DNA from: CAXMMR01 sp963692975
GTDB taxonomy: Bacteria > Pseudomonadota > Alphaproteobacteria > Acetobacterales > Acetobacteraceae
Length of the DNA: 64,000 nt
Assembly: GCA_963692975.2 (NCBI GenBank)
Contig: CAXMMR010000026.1
Location: 1-64,000 of the forward strand
Direction: 5' to 3'
The notes below the pieces were generated by a model, which was given only the letters and a program-made list of their open reading frames with translations, was not told the DNA's origin and did no database searches. Made by a program: the position numbers and the translations under genes. Positions 16,021-24,623 of this stretch are shown here, one piece after another (within the stretch, counting starts at the first letter, position 1; every line of letters begins with the position of its first letter).

Positions 16021-16940
16021 TACCTGCGAACATGCGGCATCAGCGTATCGAAATCGGTGTAGTCGATTAGCCAGCTGCCGTCCGGGAGCGGCTGCACGAC
16101 GTCGGCGTAGCGGCGGTCGAATACGAGCTCGCTGGCGATATAGCTGTGGCGGGCATAGATGCGCTGCGCGAACGCCTCGTCCACGCCGGAGAACACAACG
16201 ATCATTTCCGCGCGCGAGGCGGCGAGGCTCTCGGCGGTTTCGTTGTGGAACGGGCTCGTCTCGTCGATCAGATGCAGCGCCGTCCAGGTCAGCGCCAGCA
16301 GCGGCGAGCGGTTGCGCACCATCCGGACCTCGAAGAGCCGGTTAATGTTGTAGCCGTCCTCGGTGATCATGTAGCGCGCCAGCACCACCGACACCTCCGC
16401 CTCCAGCACGTGGTTCGCGCGCTCGTTAGCCATCCGGAACATCAGCATGCGCTGGCCGCTATAGGTTCCGATCAGCGCCGAGCTTGCGAAGCGGATCCTG
16501 GCGGTGGGGCGCGACACACGGGCGAAGATGAGGCCGGTGGCGAGCGCGGTGATGGCGATGTTGAGGAAGGCCTCGATGGCGACGAGGGTGTTGGCGTAGC
16601 CGTCATGCGGCGAGATGGCGCCGTAGCCGATGGTGCCGAGCGTCTCGACGCTGAAGTTGAAGCCGTCGACGTAGGAGCCTGGACGGGCGCCGACGAGGCT
16701 GTTCGGGTCGAGGCTGTAGAGCCATCCGAACACGGCGTTAACGGCGACGTAGAACAGGATGGTGAGCAGCGCGAACAGCCACCAGGGCAGGGTGAGCAGG
16801 GTGTGGTAGGCGTCGCGCACGTCGCGCTTGCCGCCGCCGCGCTTGACGATGCGCTGCCTGCGCCCGTCATTGCGAACCGTTCGCGCATAGTCGGAGCGAG
16901 CGTCGCTGGCTTCGGCTGCGGGCTGGTCAATGTCTGGCAT
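16020..16940 (-). CDS. KirBac-type inward-rectifier potassium channel
   Basis: A 306-residue channel. The N-terminus is cytoplasmic and basic, followed by a slide-helix region and TM1 (LPWWLFALLTILFYVAVNAV). The pore loop has selectivity filter TIGYG at residues 103-107, preceded by FNFSVETLG, and TM2 is NTLVAIEAFLNIAITALATG. The C-terminal half is the immunoglobulin-like cytoplasmic domain typical of Kir channels (FASSALIGTYSGQRMLMFRM, then ANERANHVLEAEVSV). It therefore conducts K+ across the inner membrane. It lies just downstream of dnaB, separated by a short 27-bp tandem repeat. Confidence 0.93.
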   Translation of the reverse strand: MPDIDQPAAEASDARSDYARTVRNDGRRQRIVKRGGGKRDVRDAYHTLLTLPWWLFALLTILFYVAVNAVFGWLYSLDPNSLVGARPGSYVDGFNFSVETLGTIGYGAISPHDGYANTLVAIEAFLNIAITALATGLIFARVSRPTARIRFASSALIGTYSGQRMLMFRMANERANHVLEAEVSVVLARYMITEDGYNINRLFEVRMVRNRSPLLALTWTALHLIDETSPFHNETAESLAASRAEMIVVFSGVDEAFAQRIYARHSYIASELVFDRRYADVVQPLPDGSWLIDYTDFDTLMPHVRR

Positions 16941-16950
16941 TGTGGTGTCC

Positions 16951-17024
16951 AGCCGTGCCCGGCATGCACGTTATCCTAGCCGTGCCCGGCGTGCACGTTA
17001 TCTTAGCCGTGCCCGGCGTGCACG
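16951..17024. repeat. 27-bp tandem repeat derived from the dnaB 3' end
   Basis: Two complete 27-bp units (AGCCGTGCCCGGC, then RTGCACGTTATCYT) at 16951-16977 and 16978-17004 are followed by a third copy of the first 20 bases (17005-17024). The third copy is the coding sequence for the last residues of DnaB, HAGHG-stop. The intergenic spacer between dnaB and the KirBac gene therefore contains two extra copies of the dnaB terminus. There is one transition between the two full units near the centre (CAT versus CGT). Confidence 0.85.
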
Positions 17025-18496
17025 AGGTCGAGGTCGGCGAAACGGGTGAACTCGCCCTCGAAGAACAGGTCGATCTTGCCGGTCGGGCCGTGCCGCTGCT
17101 TCTCCAGCAGCAGCTCCGCCTTGTTGTGCACCTGCTCCATGTCGCGCTGCCATTTCTCCAGCGCGTTCTGGAACTTCTCCTCGTTGTCGAACGCCATCTG
17201 CTTGGGCGTCCGCTGCTGGAGGTAGTATTCGTCGCGGTAGACGAACATCACCGCGTCCGCATCCTGCTCGATCGAGCCTGATTCGCGCAGGTCGGAGAGC
17301 TGCGGGCGCTTGTCCTCGCGCGCTTCCACGGCGCGCGAGAGCTGGCTGAGGCACAGCACCGGGATCGACAGCTCCTTGGCGAGCGCCTTGAGGCCCTGCG
17401 TCATGGCGCTGATTTCGAGCACGCGGTTTTCCGGCCGGGTGCCGGCGGCCGGCCGCATTAGCTGCAGGTAGTCGATGACGACCAGGCTGAGGCCCTTCGT
17501 GCGCTTGAGCCGCCGGCAGCGCGTGCGCAGTGCCGACATTGTGATCGCCGGCGTGTCGTCGATGTGCAGTGGCAGGCTGGCGAGCTCGCGGCTGACCTGG
17601 ACGAAGCGGTCGAAGTCGCGCTGGCCGATCTCGCCGCGCCGGATCCGGTCGCCCGAGACGCGCGCCTCCTCGGCGAGCAGGCGGGTGGCGAGCTGCTCGG
17701 CGCTCATCTCGAGCGAGAAGATCGCGACCGAGCCGGCCGGCACGCCGTTCGGGTCGGCCGCCCGCGCCTCGGCGAGCAGCGCGCGGGCGGCGCCGAAGGC
17801 GATCTTGGTCGCCAGAGCCGTCTTGCCCATGCCCGGCCGGCCGGCCAGGATCAGCAGGTCCGAGGGATGCATGCCGCCGGTCTTCTTGTCGAGGTCGCGC
17901 AGGCCGGTCGACAGGCCGGAGACCGCGCCGGCACGGTTGAAGGCGCGCTCGGCATTGTCGATCGCGCGCACGAGCGCGGTCTCAAAGCTGACGAAGCCGC
18001 CCTCGGTGCCCTGGCCGCTCGCCAGGTTGAACAGAGACTGCTCGGTGAACTCGATCTGCTTGGGGCCGTCGAGCTCCGGGTCGCCGCCGAAGGCGTTGTT
18101 CACCACCGTTTCGCCGATGTCGATGAGCTGGCGGCGCAGCCAGCTGTCATGCACGACCCGGCCGTATTCGCCGGCATTGATGATGCCGGTCATCGCGGTC
18201 AGCAGCTGGGCGAGATAGGCGGTGCCGCCGACCTCGTCGAGCGTGCCGGCATGCTCGAACTCGCCCTTCAGCGTCACCGCGTCGGCAAGTTGGCCGGCCT
18301 CGATGCGGCGTTGCACGGCGGCGAAGATGCGGCCGTGGATCGGGTCGGCGAAGTGCTCGGCGAGCAGGAAGTCCGAGACGCGCTCATAGGCGCGGTTGTT
18401 GGCGAGCAGCGCACCGAGCAGCGCCTGTTCGGCCTGCAGGTTGGCCGGCGGAAGCCTTTGCGAGAGGCCGAGAAGCGGCGTGTCGATCGAGTTCAC
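17003..18496 (-). CDS. dnaB: Replicative DNA helicase DnaB
   Basis: A hexameric 5'-3' helicase of the replisome. The N-terminal DnaG-binding domain begins LPPANLQAEQALLGALLANN, and the linker and RecA-like C-terminal domain follow. Walker A is GRPGMGKTALA, Walker B is LSLVVIDYLQLM, and the Q/H and arginine-finger region is LSQLSRAVEAREDKRPQLSD. About 497 residues from GTG 18496 is normal. The longer frame upstream translates the 13-bp tandem repeat into FFAP-type low-complexity sequence and is not credible as protein. The C-terminus (DLVHAGHG) is duplicated as DNA beyond the stop codon. Confidence 0.95.
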   Translation of the reverse strand: MNSIDTPLLGLSQRLPPANLQAEQALLGALLANNRAYERVSDFLLAEHFADPIHGRIFAAVQRRIEAGQLADAVTLKGEFEHAGTLDEVGGTAYLAQLLTAMTGIINAGEYGRVVHDSWLRRQLIDIGETVVNNAFGGDPELDGPKQIEFTEQSLFNLASGQGTEGGFVSFETALVRAIDNAERAFNRAGAVSGLSTGLRDLDKKTGGMHPSDLLILAGRPGMGKTALATKIAFGAARALLAEARAADPNGVPAGSVAIFSLEMSAEQLATRLLAEEARVSGDRIRRGEIGQRDFDRFVQVSRELASLPLHIDDTPAITMSALRTRCRRLKRTKGLSLVVIDYLQLMRPAAGTRPENRVLEISAMTQGLKALAKELSIPVLCLSQLSRAVEAREDKRPQLSDLRESGSIEQDADAVMFVYRDEYYLQQRTPKQMAFDNEEKFQNALEKWQRDMEQVHNKAELLLEKQRHGPTGKIDLFFEGEFTRFADLDLVHAGHG

Positions 18497-18894
18497 GAGG
18501 GTGCTTGTAGACCTTCTGGCGCCGTTTCGCCCCCTGTGGATTGCAAGGAAGACGGGGGCGAAGAATGGGGGCGAAGAATGGGGGCGAAGAAGGGGGGCGA
18601 AGAATGGGCGCTTGGGTTTGCCGGACGGCGGCATCGCTTCGTGTCGCTATCAAATCGATCACGCCGGCGGAGACGTCGCGGCCTTTGCCGCATGGCCATG
18701 CGGCGCGGAAATACACTGCGGCACGGCGGCGAATTTCACCACATTGCCACGGGCGCTAAAGCCTCCATGTCATTGACGGACTGTGACCAAACGGTCAGGT
18801 TTGCGCGGCTCGGCATGGCCGACCGTGCAGGCAAAACGCATGACGAGGCTGCTGTCTTGAGCCTGATCTCCCACTCTCGCTGCCGGGCCTGCTG
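18497..18894. promoter_or_regulatory. Divergent dnaB/actA spacer with a TGACC-N4-GGTCA palindrome
   Basis: The spacer must hold the promoters of dnaB (leftward) and of the respiratory operon (rightward). Besides the 13-bp repeats, the only clear regulatory-looking site is TGACCAAACGGTCA at 18784-18797. It is an inverted repeat with 5-bp arms and a 4-bp centre, a geometry common for TetR-type operators. It lies about 100 bp before actA and is preceded by TTGACG at 18773-18778, which could be a -35 element. No good -10 is visible. The assignment is tentative. Confidence 0.35.
18554..18605. repeat. 13-bp tandem repeat (about four copies) upstream of dnaB
   Basis: Four consecutive copies of GGGGGCGAAGAAT; the third ends in G instead of T. 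They lie in the divergent spacer between dnaB and actA. The strand bias (G+A on the plus strand) and perfect periodicity suggest replication slippage. Because the units are 13 bp, any reading frame through them changes with copy number. Confidence 0.85.
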
Positions 18895-19554
18895 ATGCGC
18901 CAGCTGTTTGCGCCGGGCGCCGACGCGATCCTGAGGCTTGCGACCCTCGGCCTCGTCCTGGCCGTGCTGGGCGGCATCTTCATCGCCGAGGGCGTGTCGC
19001 GCTCCGACTACTTTTACGGCGTCGGCATTGCCCCGGCCCAGCCAGTGCCGTTCAGCCACAAGCATCATTCGGGCGAGCTCGGCATCGATTGCCGCTACTG
19101 CCATCAGCAGGTGGAGTACCTCGCCTCGGCCGGCATACCGCCGACCTGGACCTGCATGACCTGCCACTCGCAGATCTGGACGGGTGCGACCATGCTCGCA
19201 CCGGTGCGCGAGAGCCTGGCCAACGACACGCCCCTGCACTGGACGCGGGTCAATCGTCTGCCCGACTACGTCTATTACAACCACTCGATCCACATCACCA
19301 AGGGCATCGGCTGCTCGACCTGTCACGGGGCGGTCGATCAGATGCAGCTTACCTATCGGGCGAACGCCTTCAAGATGGAGTTCTGCATCAATTGCCATCG
19401 CAACCCGCAGGCGAATGTTCGACCGAAATCAGAGATCTGGAACATGGAGTGGACGCCGCCGGTGAACCAGGCGACGCTCGGTCCGCAACTGGTCGCCGCC
19501 TACCAGATCAAGGGCGCGCAAGTGCTCACCGACTGCTCGATCTGTCATCGATGA
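18895..19554 (+). CDS. actA: Alternative complex III subunit ActA, pentaheme cytochrome c
   Basis: Part of alternative complex III, a quinol:cytochrome c/oxidase oxidoreductase that replaces bc1. There is one N-terminal membrane anchor (ILRLATLGLVLAVLGGIFIA) and a periplasmic domain with five CXXCH haem sites: CRYCH, CMTCH, CSTCH, CINCH and CSICH. Five haems in about 220 residues is the expected ActA pattern. It is the first gene of the operon. Its TGA overlaps the actB ATG as ATGA. Confidence 0.93.
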   Translation: MRQLFAPGADAILRLATLGLVLAVLGGIFIAEGVSRSDYFYGVGIAPAQPVPFSHKHHSGELGIDCRYCHQQVEYLASAGIPPTWTCMTCHSQIWTGATMLAPVRESLANDTPLHWTRVNRLPDYVYYNHSIHITKGIGCSTCHGAVDQMQLTYRANAFKMEFCINCHRNPQANVRPKSEIWNMEWTPPVNQATLGPQLVAAYQIKGAQVLTDCSICHR

Positions 19555-22550
19555 ACGCTCCTCTCAGCCCGCCGCCACCTGCTCGCTTTGACATCGCTCA
19601 GCTGCGCACGCGCCTGGCGGATGGCGGCGCCGCACAATGGCGCAGCCTGGAGCAGCTCGCCGACCTGCCGCATTTTCGCGCCTTCATGGCGGCGGAGTTT
19701 CCCTCCGTCGCGCGGCTCGCGCAGGGGCCGGATCGGAGGCGCTTCCTGCAGCTGATGGCGGCCTCGCTAGCGCTGGCGGGCCTGACCGGCTGCGACGACG
19801 AGAAGCCCGACGGCCACAGCCAGGAAGTGCCTTTCGTACGCAACCCTGAGCACCAGGAGCCGGGCGTCTCCTATGCCTATGCCTCGGTGGTCGAGCTTGA
19901 CGGCATGGCCAACGGCGTTCTGGTCACCTGTCGCGACGGGCGGCCGCTCAAGATCGAGGGCAATCCGCAGCATCCCTGGTCGCTCGGCGGCACCGATGCG
20001 TTCGGCCAGGCCTCGGTGCTCGGCTTGTATGATCCGTTCCGTTCGCAGAGCGTGCGCTTTCTGGACCGGCCCTCCACCTGGGAGGCGTTTCGAGGCGCCA
20101 TGGTCGGCCGCATCGGCGCGTTGCGGGCAGGGGGCGGGCGCGGATTATGGGTGCTGACCGGCGCGGTCAGTTCCCCCTCGCTGCTGGCGCAGCTTACCGC
20201 CATGCAGGCGGCGTTCCCGGCCATGCGCATCGCCAGCCACGTTCCGGCTGGGCGGCAGGGCGCCTATGCGGGCAGCGTGGCCGCCTTCGGCCAGCGCCTG
20301 GAGACGCAGTATCGCTTCGACGTGGCGGACGTCGTGGTCAGCCTGGACGGCGACCTGCTGGATCCCGGGCCCTGGCAGGTTGGTCAGTCGCGACGCTTCA
20401 TCGACGCGCGTCGCGAGGCGGCGGCGCAGGGCCGGCTGCTGGCGCTGCACGACGCGTCCTCGATCCCCTCCTTGACCAGCGCCAAGTCCGACTATGTGCT
20501 CGCGGCAGACCCGTCGCGGCTGATTGCGATCGCCGAGCGGCTTGGCGGCGGCGGCGATGCCGGCGATGCGGCCGAGCAGGCCTGGACGGCGCGTGCCGCC
20601 GCAGCGCTCGCCGCCGCTCGGGGCCGCGGCATCGTCACCGTCGGCGCCACCGCCTCGACAGCCTTGCAGGCGGCGGCGCACCGGCTCAACGACCAGTTCG
20701 GCAATCTTGGCCGCACGGTGCTGCACATCCCGGCGGTGCTGCCGGAGCGCGCCGGGCTCGCCGAGCTTGCCGCCGCGATCGATGGCGGCGAGGTCGAGCT
20801 GCTGCTGATGCTCGGCGTCAATCCGGTCTACGACGCGCCGGTGGATGTCGACTTCACCACGCGCCTGGCCAAGGTGGCGATGAAGGTTCATGCGGGCAGC
20901 CATGTCGACGAGACGGCGCTGCGCTCGAACTGGCATCTGCCGCTGACCCACGCGCTCGAGAGCTGGGGCGATGCCCGCTCACCGGACGGCACGGTCGGGT
21001 TGATGCAGCCGACGATCAGCCCGCTCTACAGCGGCCGCAGCCCGGCCGAGATCCTGTCGCTGCTGACCGATGCGGAGCCGCGTGACGGCCGCTCGATGCT
21101 GGCCGCCTTTTGGCAGGCCAGCCTGCCGGGCGACCGTTGGCCGGCGGCGTTGCAGCAGGGTTTTGTCGCCGGCACCGCGTCGCCGCCGATCACGCCGGTG
21201 CTGGCGGCCGGCGAGGCCGCCGCGTCGCCCGCTGCGTCCTCCGCCGCGTCGCCCGCCCTTGGCGGCGCCGGGCTCAGCCTGATCTTCCGGCCGGACGCCT
21301 CGCTGTGGGACGGGCGGTTCGCCGCCAATGCGTGGTTGCAGGAGCTGCCGCGGCCGCTCACCAAGATCGTCTGGGACAACGTGATCACCATCGCGCCGGC
21401 GCTGGCCGAACGGATGAAGATCGGCCATGAGGACCAGGTCGCCGTCGGTGTCGAGGGCCGCGTGATCACCGGGCATGCCTGGATCATGCCCGGTCAGGCG
21501 CCGCATGCGATCGGGGTCACGCTCGGCTATGGCCGCACCGACGCCGGCGAGGTGGCCGACAATGCCGGCTACAACGCCTACGCCGTGCGCCAGAGCGGCT
21601 CGCTGTGGCGGGCCGACAATGTCGAGCTGAAGCGCGTCGGCGAGCCGACTGGCCGGCTCGCCACCACCCAGGCGCATAACACGATGGAGGGCCACGACCT
21701 GGTGCGGGTGCAGCAGATCGGCGCGGCGCCGGTCGGCGACAACACCGCCTTCACCCAGCCGACGCTGTATGACGGCCCCGACGAGAGCCGGGTCGTGCAT
21801 GGCGACGGCGTCGCCTGGGGCATGGTGATCGACCTGGACGCCTGCATCGGCTGCAATGCGTGCGTCACCGCCTGCCAGTCCGAGAACAACATCGCCGTGG
21901 TGGGGCCCGAGGAGGTGCGGCTGGGGCGCGAGATGCATTGGCTGCGGGTTGACCGCTACTACTCCGGCGCGGTGGACGAGCCGGCGACGCACTTCCAGCC
22001 GGTGCCGTGCATGATGTGCGAGCAGGCGCCTTGCGAGGTCGGCTGCCCGGTGGAGGCGACGCTGCACGACCATCAGGGCCTCAACCAGATGGTCTATAAC
22101 CGCTGCGTCGGCACCCGCGCGTGCTCGGGCTACTGCCCCTATAAAGTGCGCCGCTTCAACTACTATGACTATTCGGCCGGCGCGGCGCCGAGCCTGCAGG
22201 AGCAGCGCAATCCCTCGGTGACCGTGCGCAGCCGCGGGGTGATGGAGAAGTGCACCTATTGCGTCCAGCGGATCGCCGAGGTGCGCATCACCACCGACAA
22301 GGAGGAGCGGCCGATCCGTGACGGCGAGGTGGTGACCGCCTGCCAGGGGGCCTGCCCGACCCGGGCGATCAGCTTCGGCGACCTGGGCGATCGCACCAGC
22401 GCGGTGACGCGGGCGCGGGCCGATGGCCGCAACTACGCGCTGCTCGGCGAGCTGAACGCCCGGCCGCGAACCACCTACCTCGCCGAGTTCGCGCCGCCGG
22501 CGGCTGCTGATGGCGTCAAGAGTGGCGGCATCAAGAGGAGCGGCGCATGA
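19551..22550 (+). CDS. actB: Alternative complex III subunit ActB, molybdopterin-like/iron-sulfur fusion
   Basis: A 999-residue fusion of a molybdopterin-oxidoreductase-like domain, catalytically silent in known ActB proteins, to a four-cluster ferredoxin domain. A twin-arginine-like segment and lipobox-like end (DRRRFLQLMAASLALAGLTG followed by Cys81) suggest Tat export. The C-terminal part carries CIGCNACVTACQSEN, CMMCEQAPCEVGCPVEA, CVGTRACSGYCPYK, and CTYC with CQGACPTRA. These are the cysteines for three 4Fe-4S and one 3Fe-4S-type clusters. ATG 19551 overlaps actA as ATGA, and its own TGA overlaps actC. Confidence 0.94.
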   Translation: MNAPLSPPPPARFDIAQLRTRLADGGAAQWRSLEQLADLPHFRAFMAAEFPSVARLAQGPDRRRFLQLMAASLALAGLTGCDDEKPDGHSQEVPFVRNPEHQEPGVSYAYASVVELDGMANGVLVTCRDGRPLKIEGNPQHPWSLGGTDAFGQASVLGLYDPFRSQSVRFLDRPSTWEAFRGAMVGRIGALRAGGGRGLWVLTGAVSSPSLLAQLTAMQAAFPAMRIASHVPAGRQGAYAGSVAAFGQRLETQYRFDVADVVVSLDGDLLDPGPWQVGQSRRFIDARREAAAQGRLLALHDASSIPSLTSAKSDYVLAADPSRLIAIAERLGGGGDAGDAAEQAWTARAAAALAAARGRGIVTVGATASTALQAAAHRLNDQFGNLGRTVLHIPAVLPERAGLAELAAAIDGGEVELLLMLGVNPVYDAPVDVDFTTRLAKVAMKVHAGSHVDETALRSNWHLPLTHALESWGDARSPDGTVGLMQPTISPLYSGRSPAEILSLLTDAEPRDGRSMLAAFWQASLPGDRWPAALQQGFVAGTASPPITPVLAAGEAAASPAASSAASPALGGAGLSLIFRPDASLWDGRFAANAWLQELPRPLTKIVWDNVITIAPALAERMKIGHEDQVAVGVEGRVITGHAWIMPGQAPHAIGVTLGYGRTDAGEVADNAGYNAYAVRQSGSLWRADNVELKRVGEPTGRLATTQAHNTMEGHDLVRVQQIGAAPVGDNTAFTQPTLYDGPDESRVVHGDGVAWGMVIDLDACIGCNACVTACQSENNIAVVGPEEVRLGREMHWLRVDRYYSGAVDEPATHFQPVPCMMCEQAPCEVGCPVEATLHDHQGLNQMVYNRCVGTRACSGYCPYKVRRFNYYDYSAGAAPSLQEQRNPSVTVRSRGVMEKCTYCVQRIAEVRITTDKEERPIRDGEVVTACQGACPTRAISFGDLGDRTSAVTRARADGRNYALLGELNARPRTTYLAEFAPPAAADGVKSGGIKRSGA

Positions 22551-24022
22551 GCGACGTCACCGCCGACAACCTCGCGGCAAGCAACCGCCGTGCGGCGGCG
22601 AGCTATATCGGCCCGCGGCAGGACTTCATCTCGATCGGCCGGGACGTCACGGCGATCGCGTTTACCCATCCGGGCTACAAGCGCTGGTGGCTTGCCTTTC
22701 TGGGCGCCTTCGGCCTGCTCGGCGTGCTCGCGCTGGTGCTGTTCTTCCTGCTCTATGACGGCGTCGGGATCTGGGGGAACAATATCCCGGTCACCTGGGC
22801 GCTCGACATCGTCGGCTACGACTGGTGGATGGGGGTCGCCTGCGGCGCCCTGTTCATCTCGTCCGTGCTGCTGTTTTCCGAGGCGCCGGCGCGCTCGGCC
22901 TTGAACCGCATCACCCAGACGGCGGCGCTGGTGGCCGCCGCCGCGGCGGGCATCTACCCGATCATCCATCTTGGGCGTCCCTGGTTCTTCTATTGGAACC
23001 TGCCCTATCCGAACACCTTGCTGCTCTGGCCGCAGTTCCGATCGCCGCTGTACTGGGACGCGATCGACATCGTCAGCTTTCTCGGCGTGGCGCTCGGCAG
23101 CTGGTACATCGGCATGCTGCCCGACCTTGCGACGCTGCGCGATCGGGCGTTCGAGACGGCGCTCGCGGGCCGGCGGCGTGGCCTGCCGCTGTTCCGGGCG
23201 CAGGTCTACGGCATTCTGGCCTTGGGATGGCGCGGCTCGGCGGTGCATTGGCGGCGCTGGAACGCGTCCTGCCGGGCGCTGGCGCTGATGGGCATCTTCG
23301 TGGTGATCGCGCTGCAGACGGGTGCGGCGGTGATGTTCGCGGGCAGCGTCGAGCCCGGCTGGCACGACACGATGCAGCCTGTCAGCTTCATCGTCGGCGC
23401 GCTGCTGCAGGGCATCGCGACCATGGCGGTGCTGGGCGTGATGCTGCGCGCCGTGTTCGGGCTGGAGACGCTGATCACCCGGCGGCATTTCGAGCTGCTG
23501 GCCTGGCTGATGCTGATGCTGGGGCTGCTGTTTCTCTACTGCTACGTGCAGGAGTTCTTCGTCACGGCGCTGTTCGGCGACAGCTTCGACAAGCAGCTGG
23601 CCGTTCGGCGGTTCGGCGGCTCGCACGCCTGGAGCCTGTGGGCGATCGTCATCGGCGCGATCCTGCCGGTGCAGCTGTTCTGGTTCTCGGTGATGCGCGG
23701 CTCGGCTGCAGCGCTGGTCGTTGTCGGCCTGCTGGTGTCGTTCGGGCTGTGGGCCGACCACTTCATGGTCATCGTTGTCACCCTGCAGCAGGATTTTCTG
23801 CCGTCCATCGCCGCGCCCTACCATGTCGCGCTGTCCGGCGTGCTGACCTTCGCCGGCTCGGTCGGCTTGTTCGTGGCGCTGCTGCTGCTGTTCCTGCGCT
23901 ACCTGCCGGTGGTGTCGATCATGGAGACCCGGCGGCTGTCGGCGTTGCGTCTTGCCGACGATCTGGCGCATGGCTCGGTGATGGCGCCGGCGTTGGTCCG
24001 AGGGGGACGCCGGCGTGGCTAA
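22547..24022 (+). CDS. actC: Alternative complex III subunit ActC, NrfD-like quinol-binding membrane protein
   Basis: A 491-residue NrfD/PsrC-family integral membrane protein with about ten helices and the quinol site of complex III. It opens with a cytoplasmic tail containing the conserved YIGPRQDFISIGRDVT-like segment and goes on to YDWWMGVACGALFISS and PIIHLGRPWFFYWNLPYPN. The latter is a strong ActC signature. VQEFFVTALFG and the C-terminal FLRYLPVVSIMETR are also typical. It overlaps actB by 4 bp and actD by 8 bp. Confidence 0.94.
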   Translation: MSDVTADNLAASNRRAAASYIGPRQDFISIGRDVTAIAFTHPGYKRWWLAFLGAFGLLGVLALVLFFLLYDGVGIWGNNIPVTWALDIVGYDWWMGVACGALFISSVLLFSEAPARSALNRITQTAALVAAAAAGIYPIIHLGRPWFFYWNLPYPNTLLLWPQFRSPLYWDAIDIVSFLGVALGSWYIGMLPDLATLRDRAFETALAGRRRGLPLFRAQVYGILALGWRGSAVHWRRWNASCRALALMGIFVVIALQTGAAVMFAGSVEPGWHDTMQPVSFIVGALLQGIATMAVLGVMLRAVFGLETLITRRHFELLAWLMLMLGLLFLYCYVQEFFVTALFGDSFDKQLAVRRFGGSHAWSLWAIVIGAILPVQLFWFSVMRGSAAALVVVGLLVSFGLWADHFMVIVVTLQQDFLPSIAAPYHVALSGVLTFAGSVGLFVALLLLFLRYLPVVSIMETRRLSALRLADDLAHGSVMAPALVRGGRRRG

Positions 24023-24623
24023 GGGCGCCAACAAGGGACATGCCGGCGTCGATGCCGAGCACAAGGTTGCCGCCGGGCATGAGAACGACGCGCCGCTCTG
24101 GGGCGTCTCGGCCGAGTTCGACGACGCGTCGTCCCTGCTCGACGCCATCTCGGACCTCGCCCCGCGCGAGCTTGGCCGGCTTGACACCTACAGCCCGGTG
24201 CCATTGCCCGCGGTCGCCGACGCCCTCGGCATCCGCCACCCGCCGATGAACGTGGTCGCCATTCTCGGCGCGCTGGTCGGCGGGGCGGCGATGATGGCGA
24301 TGTGCCTTTACGCCACCGCGTACGACTACATCTTCAACATCGGCGGCCGGCCGCTCTACAGCTGGCCGGCCTTCGTCGTGCCGACGGTGTCTTTCGCGAC
24401 GCTGACCGGCGCTTTTGCCGTCTATGTCGGGCTGTTGATGCTGAACCGTTTGCCGACGCTGAACCATCCGGCCTTCAACATCCCGAATTTCAGCCGGTCC
24501 ACTCAGGATCGCTACTTCCTGGTGATCGAAGCCCGCGACGCCGTCTTCGACCCGGACCTCGCCGAGCGCGCCTTGGCCGGCCTGTCGACCCGGCCGCGCC
24601 TGGTCACGCGAGTGAAGCGATGA
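24015..24623 (+). CDS. actD: Alternative complex III subunit ActD (DUF3341)
   Basis: A 202-residue membrane subunit of complex III, family DUF3341. The cytoplasmic N-terminus contains WGVSAEFDDASSLLDAISDL, the usual ActD alpha/beta start. Two TM helices follow (NVVAILGALVGGAAMMAMCL and VVPTVSFATLTGAFAVYVGL). It then has the conserved NHPAFNIPNFSRSTQDRYF block and a short C-terminal tail. It starts at GTG 24015 inside the end of actC and ends in an ATGA overlap with actE. Confidence 0.92.
   Translation: MAKGANKGHAGVDAEHKVAAGHENDAPLWGVSAEFDDASSLLDAISDLAPRELGRLDTYSPVPLPAVADALGIRHPPMNVVAILGALVGGAAMMAMCLYATAYDYIFNIGGRPLYSWPAFVVPTVSFATLTGAFAVYVGLLMLNRLPTLNHPAFNIPNFSRSTQDRYFLVIEARDAVFDPDLAERALAGLSTRPRLVTRVKR

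Noticed and set aside
16951..17024. Possible CRISPR array (27-bp repeats)
   Set aside because: The units are contiguous without spacers and derive from the dnaB coding end. No cas genes are present.
17564..18895. A plus-strand 443-codon frame over dnaB
   Set aside because: A shadow of dnaB that also runs through the 13-bp tandem repeat. No recognisable domain.
19089..19550. Upstream extension of ActB by about 150 codons
   Set aside because: It overlaps actA in another frame. ActB's ATG at 19551 overlaps the actA stop as ATGA and gives the correct family length.
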